Source: Varroa destructor (lineage: Eukaryota > Arthropoda > Arachnida > Mesostigmata > Varroidae). Taken from it: a stretch of 64,000 nt of DNA. The stretch's first letter is position 1. Each line of letters starts with the position of its first letter. Location: NCBI RefSeq assembly GCF_002443255.2, contig NW_019211457.1, positions 28,772,220-28,836,219 on the forward strand, read 5' to 3'. The position numbers and the translations under genes are program-made. Under the pieces are notes generated by a model. That model was not told the origin of the DNA. It searched no databases and saw nothing but the letters and a program-made list of their open reading frames with translations. Of this stretch, positions 10,890 through 25,200 are shown piece after piece.

Positions 10890-13800
10890 ATGTTTATTGG
10901 CAACAACCCATTGGACCCGTTGTTAAGTTATTTGGTAGTTTTCAACTATATGCGTATTTAATGTAGTGGTGTAGCTAAAGGGTTATTATGTGCCTTCTCT
11001 GCGCTGATCTGCATTTGCAGCCTTTTTTTTTTCTTTTTTTTTTGCAAACTTTCCACACAAATCGCTTACATACGTACTACGGTAGATAACGATGATATGG
11101 CCCCAGATGAAATAGTTATCATTGGTAGTGCAAGAAGAAAAATGTTGTTTTCCACAGGTTTTAATATCTAAATAATATGATACGCGCACACAAATAGAAG
11201 AATACAAAATTCTCTCTCCTTTATAATTACTTTTTTTTTTTTATTACAATTATCAGTTAATATATGAAGATGAACTATTTTCAGGCCTGGTTCAATTCGT
11301 TATTTACTTTACGAAGGCCCGCCGCTTCGCCTCACTATAACTTAAAGTTGCAGTGCGTTTGTCCTTGTTAAAATGATGACATGAATGTAAGTTTAATGTG
11401 TTGATGTAGTATGTTGATAAGTTTTGGCTGACCTTGTTAACTTCACTCAGCAACCCAGTTGTCTTATCGGCGAATTTCATCGAGAACAGTCTAAATGTTC
11501 CATACTTACTTATCGAAAACAGCGAAATAAGCGTGTTTCTATGATATTTCTATTCCTAATATATCTTTGAGTTACTTACAATGATGGCAGAGGCTAGTAA
11601 ATGAACATTTTCCTTTCGCTGGGTGCTGGTAGAATAATTATATTATCTTGCAATGGCTCGGTGCAATGGAGACAATGAAACAACCTATTTCCCGTTGGGT
11701 GCAAATAGTTTGTCTGGAAATTTTCATAATGCCTAGAATATCTTCGTCAGAAAACGTAGATAATAATTAAATATTATACTTAATAAAGAACGTAGAAAAT
11801 TATTAAAACATTTATGTAGTAGGTACAAAGATGACACCTGTGGCCTGCATGAGTATTCTGCATTGTCGACAGAATAAAATTGTCCTAATTAGGAATATTA
11901 AATTTGCCTCCGGGATGGCAGTTCTTTTAATATGGAATTTAATCAAAAATAGATCTAATTAGTATCGGGACATTTATTATGTGTATATATGTATGAGCTT
12001 CGTTGTGAGGGTGCTTTGTACGGGACTGCTGATCAAGTTACTAGCATTTACGATGCTTTACCAGACATAGCCTATCTACCTTCATATACATTCGTTACAA
12101 AACTATTAAGGGCTTGTATTTTTAGGTCTTGCAAAGCCCAATATTATAGTGCTGAATAGCGGCAAAGAAAGCCTCGAGATTTCTTATGCCATCTGCTCTG
12201 AACTCAGTCAGTCAATGTACAAAACCTGCTTATAGATGGTAGAAATTACCTGCGTATGGTTCAGTCAGCAGGGATTACTTGGAGTGCGTGACTTCGTATT
12301 TCTTCATGTTGAATGTTTTTTGCTATGCGGTCTGTAATAAGGCATTTAATATTCACTAGGTAATCTTGTTCTGTTTTTGTAACAAACTACAACTATAGTA
12401 CAACTAATAAAAAGGATGATAACGTTTTTTTGTCTCCACCCCCACAGAGATATTAATTATTTTTTTACACATTAAGATGACTTGTTTTTTTTTTCTCTAT
12501 TACAGACTCGTCCATACGATGTATGTTAAACAAAAATAATCTTCCTTTGTTACGTTTACTGAAGCCCTAGTTTTATTTAGAAGTGAGCTTCAGGGCTGAA
12601 GCATCACTAAGGTATCTTTTGCAGTAACAGTGTGATGCGTTACCCTTTTCGTTCACCTCTATTAAAAAAAAAGTGGAGAAGCAAATGCGTATCCGAAAAC
12701 TTCCTCAAACCAGAAAGTATCAAGCGACTTTAATTGCAGTATTTAGGCAGGGGCAAAAGATTAGTCATCGAACGTAGGCCATTTCGTATATTTCAGAAAA
12801 CTATAATAGTCATTCATTCGTCTTGTTATATGTATTATACATGTGTGAATTAGACCTTAAAAACAAGTTTGAACTAAGTTTAGCTCAATTAACTTCAAGT
12901 TGCGTCTGAGCTTTAGTTCAAGTAGGCGTCAGGAATACTGTGAAACAGCATGCCTTTATTAAGCAACTAAGCATCATAGCAGTCGCCTTAGAAACTATTA
13001 TTACTGTTACTTTTTTTTTTACGAAATTTTATCCTGTTACGTTTGTTTAAGATGAATTTATTGTGTTAACGTGTCTCTATTCGCAAACATTGCAAAATTG
13101 TTTATTATGATCGTATAATGTGCTAGGGTAACAAAAAGCAGAGTAAAATGCTATTTCAAACAACCTATAGAAGCACCACCCTATGAGAAGGGGCAAAGGA
13201 TGTTTGTAAAAGATACGAAAATTTTGGTCATGCATTATAACCAGAGATATAAAAGAAACCTGAATGAAGCGGCGTTTAACTTAGCATAACAAAGCAAGTG
13301 GTAACCTGTCTGTTCAGCCACTTGTTGCTTTTCATTGCACCCAACGCAAGAAGATCTTCATCAGTCATCACAACTGTTTGCCCCCCAGTTCCTAACATTC
13401 GTCCTAAAGGTTTCCACTGTTGGAAGCTTAAAACAACGATGTAAAATCTCGAACAGTAACGACGAGTCGGTTAGGAGATACGTGAGGCGATCTCAAGCTA
13501 TCATGTATAGGGCCAGTGTTCCTCTATGGAAGGAGGCTTTGGGGCAATTTAAGTGTTTGAAATTCTCCATTGTAAGATCTTTCCAAATGACAAGCGTCTC
13601 GTACGTTGCGATCGGAACTACTCTGATATCGAATAAGCTGAGAGTGGCTGCGCAAGACAAGCGATTTGATCGCCTATGTGGTCAACGCTGTTTTCTAGTA
13701 CCCCAATGACCTGTCCAGCAAAACTTCTGCCGTTCGCAGAAAATAGAAGCCGCAAGTACGGAAACCGGTTTATATAGGCAAGACGCGATCTGGTAAGATA

Positions 13801-16800
13801 GAAGGTATCAGTGGGCGCTGTCCTACCTTTTGTCCTAAACTTTATTGTCTCCGTTTTGATAAGGCTTACGGCCGGTCACAAATCTGTGACTGTCGAAGCG
13901 GGGCTTGAGCATAGGAACTTAATACCTGTTCAACCTGGGTATCACGAAGTTATACATGCAGGACCACTTCGACAGATCTACTCGACCCTCTCATTTGATC
14001 AAAAACATTCATATGCACGTTTGTTGTTTTGCTGATTATAGGTAAACATTATCACACGATCATCATTACGTAATTGCTCTCGAGCCGCACACATAAGTAC
14101 ATCGATATAAACAGTGTGACAAGTATTTTTCATGGTTCTGTGGATGTGTAAATCGTATCCTTAATAATATTAAAAAAGTTCAAGGACAAATACTGAGCGG
14201 TGTCTGTCTTTACGTCGTGTCAGGTAAATCACAATGGATAGAGCATCTGGAATAGAACGATAAAGAGTATTGCCAGGGTTCCCTTAGAATCATCATAAAT
14301 TGAAAAATGAAATCATTACATGAGCAGATCAAAGGCATACTTTTGTGCCGACATTCAAAAGACAAACAATGACATAGGGTATTCAATTTTTCATTTAGCT
14401 TTTGTCGGGCAAAGGCGTTGGTTAAAGCAGGATCTCGATTTTGATATCTTCCAAAGCATTCCGAAGGCCTGCGTGTGTAACAAAATTAGTTGCTTTTTAA
14501 CTAGTTTCTTCAGCAGGGCTTTATTATTATTTATACTTATTTTTATTTTATATTTATTCAAATCTGTCAATAAATGGAAACGCGTCACTTTTTTCTTTAA
14601 TCATTCAATGTAACCCAAAGGTACGGTTTGTCTGCGAAGTTAACCTCTTCGTTAAGGATGAATTGGCTTAAAAAAAATCGGCACATCTAACTCACGAATA
14701 GTGGTCTCGCTATAATTATTGTCAACTCGTAATTGTCAATTACTGCGGCATCTCACAGACGAATTTCAACGTGTTCTTATGTCTTCTTCCTGTAATATAT
14801 TCTCCCGCGTTCATTGCTACCGAAACGTTGAGCGGTTTTTGAAGTCTCTCTCTCACTCTCTCAAAATTCACGCTTGATGCAGCACCGTCCGCCCCTGCCA
14901 AAGTAAACACGTCTTTTAAACCTTAGATTCAATAGAGGACCAAAACAGTACACGTACTCCCAAGACAGACGTGCGCCAGCGCTAGATCCGGACTCCACTG
15001 AGGTAACGATGTATGCTAGAATAGTTCTCGCCTTTGTTGTTCCGGTCCAGCCATTAAATGAAGCCGAAAAAGTGTTCTGTCTGTAAACTACTTCCCATTG
15101 CATTTAGCCCGAGTCGTTCAAGTGCCCACGCGGCGTTTATTCAAGTTGAATATGGTTGCACTGCTGCGGCTGAGAGATAGGAAGACGTCAACGCCGCCAT
15201 TGGCGTGCCACTGCCAAAAAAGATGCAACTTTAGGAGACGGGCGGAAGACGTAGGTTTCCAACTCGGTGGTCGCAATGGGCACCCAATATGCTGACGGTG
15301 TAATTTTCCATCGGCGCGTACCTTCGTGACGTGTCGAATGAACTTCTTTACGGAAAAGAAAAATCGCACATTTTCATTTCATCTATAGTTACGATAGCTG
15401 AATGTCAGGTTGGCGTAAGTTGTCTCAGCCATATAATCTGTTTATGGGATGTCACTGTTTCAATCGAATGAAAAAACAATGACCTTGGGACATTCCACCC
15501 TTTTAGATTAGTTGACGTGAACTAATCTACCTACGTTTACCTAGATGTAGTGAAATTTTTTGCTATTTAAGGTTATGCCTTCACCTATCCGCCACGTAAA
15601 TGAACGCCGAACGTTTATATTCTTTCTGGTCTATGATAAACATGCTGCGTAACAAAGCAATACTTCTAACAAAAACAAAAATGTCATCTGTATGTCAAAC
15701 CAGCACCCGTTATTATTTAGTAACGTTATGTTTAACAGAGTAGTGTGTCACTAAAGTCTCGCACAGCCATTGGTATATGTGTAACTCAGTCTAAACAGCA
15801 TCATCGCTTATCTCCTCTCCTTTGTTCGGCTTAATATGAGTGCAGACGATTGCGAACCCCCGTGATCATCGATAAATGTATGTTTTTGATCATAAATCAC
15901 TGTCACAGCGAAGCAACGAATATTAGCTTTCGATCAAACGATTTATGGTACATAACCTTCGCACAGCGTCTAGGCGATAAAGTTCAATGCTTCATTTCAC
16001 CATTTACCGAACATGCGGATATCCTAGTATGGCACGATATGGTACGCATCAGGTAACCTACATTCTTCTTCTGATGCTTTAGTCAACGTCGAACAGTTGG
16101 ATCGACAAACTTTCAATGATGTCAATGGAAGAGATGCCGGTAATCGCTGAAAGGCGGTCTGGAAGATCTGTCAGACCTTATCGGAGCAGACTGTCAGAGG
16201 CTGTGAACGGCCTCGTTCGATACTTTTCCCCGTTCGGCTATTCTAGCGTCCTGGAAACGTAAGGGGTCTATAGTTTGCTGCGCCAAATCGATAAATAGGT
16301 CGAAAGCATGGCTGTATGGACGGTAGAGGGGATGATGTTCCTCGACACTCCCGATTACATGATGGTGGTATACTGGCTGTGGAGAGCGTTCAACAACGCA
16401 ACTAGCACTAAAAAATAAGACGGATGGCCAATGTCAGTTTGAGCTGCTTCCAACATGGTTCCCGAAAAACAAGAAATTTCAATTTTTGACGGGTAAGTAA
16501 TTTCTGGCGTTTTTTTTTTATTCAATCACACAGATCCTTGTGTACTCAATATGAAAAAGATCGGCCGCAATTACAGGTTGTATTCAGGGTTTAACCCGTT
16601 GACGAGCTATTGTCAGTATATCTTTGCTTGAATCTGCAAATAGCGTTTTAATAATAGCCGTGGGCTAGATGACATTGGCATGTCTAAATTCGTCCAAGTA
16701 TTGCTGAAAAAAATTGAGCAAAATCAAATTCTGGCCAAGAATCCCAACGGGGCAATTTGAAAGGTGCAAAGTCTTGAACGGGCTAATTGTTGGAGTTTGT

Positions 16801-19800
16801 CCGGACGACCTAGTTCAAAATCGACATTTTCCCTCTTGGAACTGTAACAAAAACTCAGGTATATGAACAAAATAGCCTTTTGATAAATCCTCGAGAGCTT
16901 TATATCTAAGCCTTACTGGAAATCCTCCGGTTTACCCAATTTTCCAGAAGCTGCATGAGAACAATAATGTGGACCGTCGACCCCGTGTACAAGATTAAGT
17001 TTTTAATCTCTGTGGGATTTCACTGTGCGGGAAGATCGGACATTAGCTGACCTTTTAAAAAATTCTAAATACGAAACAGTGTTTCGATGACAAGTTGGTA
17101 TTCGGTCTTAGAAAGGATTAGCTCGCTTTTGACAGTAAGGACAGCGGATAAACACATGCCCGCTATGGCAAGGAGCCCGCTGAATGATATTTTAATTTCA
17201 ATATCCCATTCAATATGTATGTAATATATCTAGCTTTACTTCGTTAATTTATTGTCGTTTCGGAGAGGTGTTTGTGTCTTAGTTACCACCAGCATATATA
17301 TATATATATATATATATAGCTAGAGTTGTTGATACAAAGCAAAGTACTCGACTGCGCTACCCACATATGCATACCAACATACGGTCTAGAGCCGCTCGTG
17401 CTCTTAACTAATTTTCGCTTTGAGTTTTGGGTATACGATAGTTCTTGGTCGACAGTCGCCTAGGGTTAGCCGTAACGAGGAATAACGTGAAATAATTCCT
17501 AGCGTTGTCAAACTTCCACTTGCCTGGATAAGAACTTCTACCATTGCGATTGGGTTGTATCCCCTAACGTACATGCACAGGCATCTCGATACCTTCTGCG
17601 GTATTTTCGGTAGCGACCTCCACCGTATTGACAGGCATTCCACAAATCTTAGCTCTGTTGCTTGGTCGAGCGTTTCATCCATTCTCGAATTGATAGGCCT
17701 CCTGGGCTCAACCATTAGCTTTCATTTTCACCAGTTGTCATAACGACCCACTAGTACCGAGACAAATGCTATTGATTCAAGCAACAACACCTTTTTATAT
17801 GGCGATAGCGACTGAAATAGCTAGGAATACCTGTACGGAATACAATAGTAGAAAGACAAAGTTTTTTTTACATTGAAAGCAATTTTCCGTTTACACTGTA
17901 TAGGTATATGTCATCGTATCACAAAAATAAGATTTCTTGTGCCCTTCTGGGTAACTTAAACTTTTACACAAATATGCTAGATCAATTGAGTAAGTTAGTG
18001 CCGTTTTCGTCGAGTGTAGATATTTATGACAATGTTAAAGTTTTGTACACAGTTTAACTATGTGCCCTATATCCACACGTGTCATGTACTGCGTTCGCAG
18101 TTGTTGTGGAGGAGAAATTAAAGAGGTAAAATGTTTTTAATTACTTCTAATAACATTTCTATTATTATTACCGCAAGGGTAAGGGTTATGTTATTTGTTA
18201 TTGTCAAATCCGTTGGGTTCAACAGCTGCCTTCCTTATGCATAGCGACTTCTGGTTGGTATACTTATTAGAATTGTTTGTAATTTTTTTTTGAGAAGCTT
18301 GAAAATTAATATGGTATAAATTCTGCTATTGGTTACTGACAAGAATACGTTGACGGGTATCGCGGAAACCCGCCGAAGCCAACATATTTGCAATGGGTAA
18401 CATCGGCTATGGCGAAATTCCAACTATGAAAGTTCGGGGATTGTACACACAAAGAGCGGAACGGTATTAACGCTATAAAAAAATCTTTGATATTATGAAA
18501 AAAACCAAATTAAAAACACTTCGGTTATAGCTAGGCATAGCACGCGGGACCTCACGCTTGTGAGGGCTTAGTAAATTAATGTAGGAGCTCTATTTCATAC
18601 GTTTATTACTTATTTCACTTATTGGAAAACATCAATTAAAACTACCTCAACTTTATAACTACAGAACAAGTAGACAAGCACTAGCTGATCTCTGACCTTT
18701 CAATTATGTATTTTTAAGCACATCCATCGCGGGACTTATCCGATGTTCTCTATAAGGAACGATTTCGTGTCGAACTTAGCTACTAAGTGACGAACTCGTG
18801 TGGACTAGAACAACTTTAGATTCAATTACGTACCAAGTCGTACGTATCAGTTACGCCCTTTAAAATGTTCTTTTTTTCTGTTTCAAGTTGAGTTGCGCCT
18901 ATAGCGACTACAAAATGGTAGTTTCAGGATCGGCTATAAGTTTTGTTGCTCTTTACGCCCAACTGCGGTCGTTCCCGTTAAGGGCATCCTTGCACCGAAC
19001 ACTGTCCTGCTACCAAAGCCTGATTAATGGATACTGGTTTCTAGAATTTATTAGAGGTCTTTCGCTTGTGTGCGACAAGAAGTGTAATCCTTTTGTTCTT
19101 AGTGCTCCTGCTCGGATGGCTCCAGCAGCTAAAAGTACAACATTCCAGCATGCCCCAGAGAATTAAAGTTTTCGGTAGAAGTTCACTGTGTTCGTGGTGG
19201 GATTGCCGCGGATGGCTGGCTTGATGACCCAAGGAAAGATACCCTTCAGGGTAGGTCTACAGAATAATAGCGAGAGAAAGAAGACGGAAGAGATGGATCG
19301 AACGCGGACTGCGATTAGGAAAAAGCTGATGATAAAGGACGAGGGTGGGTACACTGTTTTCGCAAGACTAAACTTAAAGCTCAAGTTTTTTAGATATACA
19401 GGGTAGTGAACAATTTACACCCTCTGAAGTAGTTATTGTCAATTTAAAATTGAGTAAAATCTTGGACCAAGCAGTGATAGCCAAATAGAGGTCTGTATCG
19501 TTTTTCAGTCAATAATACTTAGCAGTATTATTTTAGTAACAATGTGCACCAGCATGGAGTCACTAGCGGCCGAGTCAAGTAGGGCGATCTTATTTATAGA
19601 TTTGCTAATACCTTCTTGTGTCATTAGGAATATTGTATTCATAGAAGGGAAGCTTTTTCGTCTAGCGGCCGCTGTCTTTCGAAAATTGTACGTTTCCTTC
19701 AGGAAAGCATGGAAGCTAACTGAGTCTAAGTATGATGGGTATTGAATATATCCGATTTTTTCCATGAAAAACAACGATCAGCTGAGCTAACCGACGAACC

Positions 19801-21080
19801 TGTTTTGTTTACGTTGTTTTCTCGATAATAACAAAGACTCCCGGCAATTCCTCTCCACTGTACGTTGCCTATACAGTACGGGCCATTCGGTTAGTTCGGC
19901 GTACACGTTCGTAAAAACGGCAGAGCTCCCTAGTTGTAATGGATAATGTTCTATGCCGGCTATCGCTGGCTTCCTTGAGCTTCAAAAGCAACATCGCCTA
20001 TTTGCTAAACTAAATTGCTGCCATATTTACTTTTATATTGCAAACCGGCTATATTTGTGCCGTGTTTGATTGTAACAAGTGTTCTTGAATTGAGTTGACG
20101 GTAGGAATCCCTGCCTCGAAGCGACCATGGCATTGTATGCTTGTTTCGAACGTCCGTCTTTGCAATAATTATAATATTATTAATTACAATTAATAACATG
20201 TGTGCCATTTTTGTTGTTATCGTAAGACTGTTGAAAAACCAAGCTAAGATGGCAAGACTTTTAACCCACTAAACACCGACCACAATCCATGTTAAACAGG
20301 TCTTTTTGTTGGTACACGTAGCAAGGATGGAAATTCGACAAAAACGAAGAGGTTTTTTGCGTATTGCCTATTTCCAGGTTAACAGCAAGAACGATTAACT
20401 AGGATGAAATTGCACCACATTTTTTTAGTATTAAGAGGGCTATTTTTCAACGAGGACGATTAGTTTCGTTTATGGTCGACTATCAACGCTGCGTCTTCGG
20501 GAAATACAACAGCAGGACAAATATTTCCTGCACTGTTGTGGCCAACGATGATATCTGTTAACTATATTATTACATATTGAAATATAATAGATTGTAAAAT
20601 GAACAAACATCTAATGTATTATTCTTAATTGATTTTATCTGGTCGGCTCTTTACCTTACCGTGCATTGTTTCTCCTCATATTAATACAGTTGTAAACTTT
20701 TTTTCAATGATAAACCCACTTCATCTTCGAACAGTAGTACCATTATGGCGTATTTGGGCGCTCTAATCGAGTGAATGCAACTCTTGATCCTCTTAGTATC
20801 CCTTTCGGCGGCATTTTCTCTCTATTAACTATCCTAACGAACTAGTTCATCAATTAAAATAACAATGATATTAATATGTTACGGAATGAAACCCATATAC
20901 TCGTAGTGCATGCTACTTGAACCGAGCTAGCGTGTCTACTATCTTCATCACCGTAGTACCTTTGTGCGTATACCTTTCGGTTGCCTAAATTGGCTTTAAC
21001 ACTATCTCTTTTTGTACCCCTCACTTATTTTACTTAAGCACAGAATAAAGGAAATTTTGCCGGAAGAACCCAACATAGTC
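10890..21080. other. About 10 kb without a convincing gene
   Basis: Mostly AT-rich. A 124-codon plus-strand frame at 13335-13709 starts at TTG, and its ATG-bounded part has no recognisable domain. 14.86-15.37 kb has a more balanced composition, with 80- and 83-codon minus-strand frames and a 65-codon plus-strand frame that I could not resolve. 16.1-17.2 kb and 19.5-19.8 kb likewise show only short frames. This could be intron or intergenic DNA. Confidence 0.35.
17294..17318. repeat. AT dinucleotide microsatellite
   Basis: Uninterrupted AT repeat of 25 bases. Confidence 0.9.
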
Positions 21081-21118
21081 TAAATTAAATTGCGCTCCTC
21101 GGCAAGCAATCCTTATAG

Positions 21119-21550
<432 letters not shown>

Positions 21551-22035
21551 GTGAGGAAGCGAGAGCAACCGCTTCAAGACTATAGCAATGTTATCTGAGC
21601 TGCGTACTAGAAGGCGGAATAGCTCGTTTCACTTTCGAAAATACGCTCTGTCGCTTGCTTTCCAAGTACGCGGTCCTTGTAACTATAGGCTTGCAGACTC
21701 AAACAAAGCAAGCCTGTTTCTGCTGATATGCAAGCATGCTTTTTCAGCGCAGCGGCGTTATTGATGAAGGAGTACGCACGCTGTTGGTCTGTTGTTGGAG
21801 GTCGCGTTTGAGGCATGCCCGTCGCTTATTGTAGCTACTTGTATCGTCTCCGCAGCCGTCATGCAGCCCCGCCAGACGGCCTGAATTCTGCAAAGCCGTC
21901 GCGCCCCCTTTGGCCAACCTTTGAGACGCTCTACGTTAAACGATCCCGGCAGGATCTATGGAGATTCCCCTCCCTGTAACTTAGGTCCCAGGGGCAAATG
22001 CCGCTTCTCATCCTAACTTCGTAACGAGCTAGCAG

Positions 22036-22072
22036 AAACAAGGACAAGCGGCGAAGCGACCAGGAAGAGATG
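22036..22072 (+). CDS. Candidate 37-base micro-exon after the CAG exon
   Basis: Bounded by a weak acceptor (AGCAG, ending 22035) and a strong donor (GAGATG|GTGAGTGG). Joined to the glutamine-frame exon it keeps phase (2 then 0) and adds NKDKRRSDQEEM. It could continue to 22124-22222, which follows a pyrimidine-rich acceptor (CCTGTGTCTGAG) and stays open for 32 codons to a TAG. The chain rests on splice and phase consistency only. Confidence 0.2.
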
Positions 22073-22222
22073 GTGAGTGGAAGGAATATATCAAACGTTG
22101 CTGTTACTCTTCCTGTGTCTGAGTGTGTTAGACCGCTGTGTACTTTGGAGCAAGCAGCAAAAGGAACTATCTTCTCCTTAGCCCGCCGGCTGGCTGGACT
22201 CGCTGTAGACTCGTTGCTTTAG

Positions 22223-25200
22223 GCAGGCCCCAACTATCTCTCTCTAAGGGGAGATTTGCAAGCTCGTCGCCCATTCACTATATTACATTAAACACAAGAA
22301 GAGTAAGGCAGTCCAGGCAACGAGCCGCTAGCAGGTTTGTGGGCTGAGCGTGCAAAGATCTGGCGCAAATCTTCCCGGTTGTGAAAGAATAAAGGAACTA
22401 TAGTGGAATGGCGGCATTCTCTTCTGATGTTATGGCTGGCTACACTGCCAGTAGCTGACAGTCCCGGAGACATCGTTATGGGGGATCGTTGTTCTTGACG
22501 GGAGCAATGGGACAGCCACCGCCGTCACCAGGGTCGCACTCTCTATGTTGCCGAATAACGACTCAGCTACGCTACCGAGAGAAACGGGAGCGTAGTGGCA
22601 ACAGAACCAGTAGTGGAAACGGGGGCTTGCGGGACAACACCGTTGGTGAGCAAGACAAATTGATCTGCCTACGAGAAGCAGTTGGCCGCGTATTCCCTCA
22701 TGAGCAAGTGAGTAACCGCCGAGTCGGCCACCCCGAGGACCCGGTCGGTTGGGTTGATTGGCGTCCTCTTTCCCAGTAGCAGCAGCATCATGAACACGTC
22801 GAAATGTCACACGCCATGTTGTCGGCCCCATTGAACTAGACCTAGTTTAGTACAAGATCTTGGATGAACGAGCAGCCTCTGTGCAGGAATGTGGGTTTTG
22901 CGCCGGTACCAATATTAAGACCAGGAGCAAAACAAAAGGTCCAGCCACTATTCACGACTACTTTGTACTTAGTTGTTAGACAAAGCGTGGCTTAACGAGG
23001 TAGGAGGTCACTTCGAAGTCGATTCGGCACTGCTGAAAGCGTTCTCCCGAAAAGAGATCCTGGCAGGCGGACATCTGCTCATATCAACATTAGTCATAAT
23101 ACTTGTGCTTCGCTATGGATAGAGGCGGTGATAGAAGTCGCCGGGGCATTTGCGTTGAAGAAAGACGGTCGGCCATGCAAAGCCCATGATGACGGAACAC
23201 AAGAACCCATATTTTTCCCAGCATACCTGACGTAGATGCTACAATTACAGTGAACACAATAGAGTTGATGCAGCAACTAGCAAAACCTCTAATAACTGAC
23301 GCTGACATATACATTTTTCGTATATCTAGCATATAGGGAGAGTATCAACGAAGGGGACACTTTCCTGACATTCGATTCACTCATCGACAAGAAGAACGGG
23401 CCTGAAATTAGATGCTGAGTTAAACGGGCAACCTCAGATCACAAGGCAAAATAATAGCGACCCCGCAATAGATCTATTTTTGACAATTTCTTGTTAAATG
23501 CGTGACCCGAAATATTTCATTGAGTTATAGAAAGAAAAAACCTTCAGGTTCTTGCGTGAATTTGATGTTCTACTAGGTCTCCTTGACCTTAACCCAATGT
23601 ATGTAGAGTACAATAGACGCTATATAGATCAAGTTTTAGTGAACTAGGTCTATACAATGTCTACACATGTCAAAACCATAATAGTATTAAAGCATCGAGT
23701 TTTTTCAGGTCCCAGAGTTCTGTCTAAATACCGATACACGAAAAACATGAGGCTTGTGCTTGGCCTGCTACACACATAAACGTCATACAAATGTATTATT
23801 GTTGCGCAATGACGGGGGCAACCTAGTTCCTGGTTGAACGAGACCAGGAATCGCTGCTTCACGTCCCTCCAACGTCACCTATTATTATACGATCTGTGTA
23901 ATAGGTGCCGTTGGATTTCTCTCAGTATGTAATGTTTCATAGAGGAAGAAGTATAAAATGGAAATGAGTATCTTATATTAACAATGGAATATTGGAAAAA
24001 CTGAAGGTCCGAGTCAACTAGTTTCTTATCCACTTAACCTTCTGTAGAATTATGTGCTTGAAGATGAAGTTTTAACAGTAATAATTATTCTTAATACCCG
24101 CACATCTAAACTACTGTGGCGACATCTAGATTTTTTTACACCTTTTTATCTTGAAGGGGCTTTTGTCTTGTAACAATACCTGCGTATCCTTTACTTTCGC
24201 TTTCGCGTAATGTATCCTGATTCAGAGCTGGGGTCTCATTCGAATGTAAATATGTTGTTTCTAGTTGTATGATTAAGCTGCCGACGTCCTACTTCACACG
24301 CGTTCTTGCTACGTGTGAGGCCAGTCCTATCTATCCGTTAGACGGCGGACTTTAGACCGAGTGACTTACGCCTTTTCCGTCCATTAGTTACGTCAATAAA
24401 AAATAAAAACAAAACTAAACGAACCTGCTGATGTTTTATGCCTATTGGGTGTGCGGCTTCAGCTTCCTGAATACCGAGCGTCTGCAAGTGAATCGGAACG
24501 AGGTCTTTTTTCTTATTCACAGCGCTCCTAGCCGATGCGGCTGACTGTCACCGAGGGTAGCGAAGCGACATGGGCAGTTGCAAAATGGCCTTCAATAGTC
24601 ATTGCCGTTTCCTCCAAATGACCGTATCGTTACACCGGGCCGGTATCCAAAGCCAGTGGAGACATAGACCAACCAAAGGTATATCGCCAGGATTGTTCTG
24701 GCGCGGCCTGAAATCCATCACGTTTGATTCCTTCAAGGGAAATGCAGTAGACATTCTTTTGGTGCCCCAAGTGGTCTATTTTATTCTTAACTGTTGGCTT
24801 TGCGTTCGTCTCTTTTCAAGCCGTTTCCAAGAGCAAAGCCAGTCACCGCAGCACGAAAAGAGTTGCAAGGCCAACCGCTGTCATTCTAATTAGGCTCGGC
24901 CTGCTCGTGCCTCAGCAAAGGCAGTCGGCCGAACAGAGACCTAAAGGTTCAATTCAGAGACGATCTTCTCCACTCGCAGCTGTCTGCTGATGTCTATTGA
25001 TTGGACTGTCTCTGTCGAGCATTAAATGGCGTTTATGAGCAGGAGTGTAATGTCTTCGCTAGGAAGGTGACAAGAGAGCACGCCAACGAGGGTAATGATA
25101 GAAGGGTAACTTTTGACGGAAAGCAAACGATTTTGCTGTGAACTTGCTACTATAATCCGCAGCGCCAGGCGTTCTTACTGTTCCTGTGTATAATATCCAA

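Noticed and set aside
13335..13709. 124-codon plus frame
   Set aside because: Begins at TTG, has no domain, and the nearby TATAAAAG at about 13248 is not followed by a suitable ATG.
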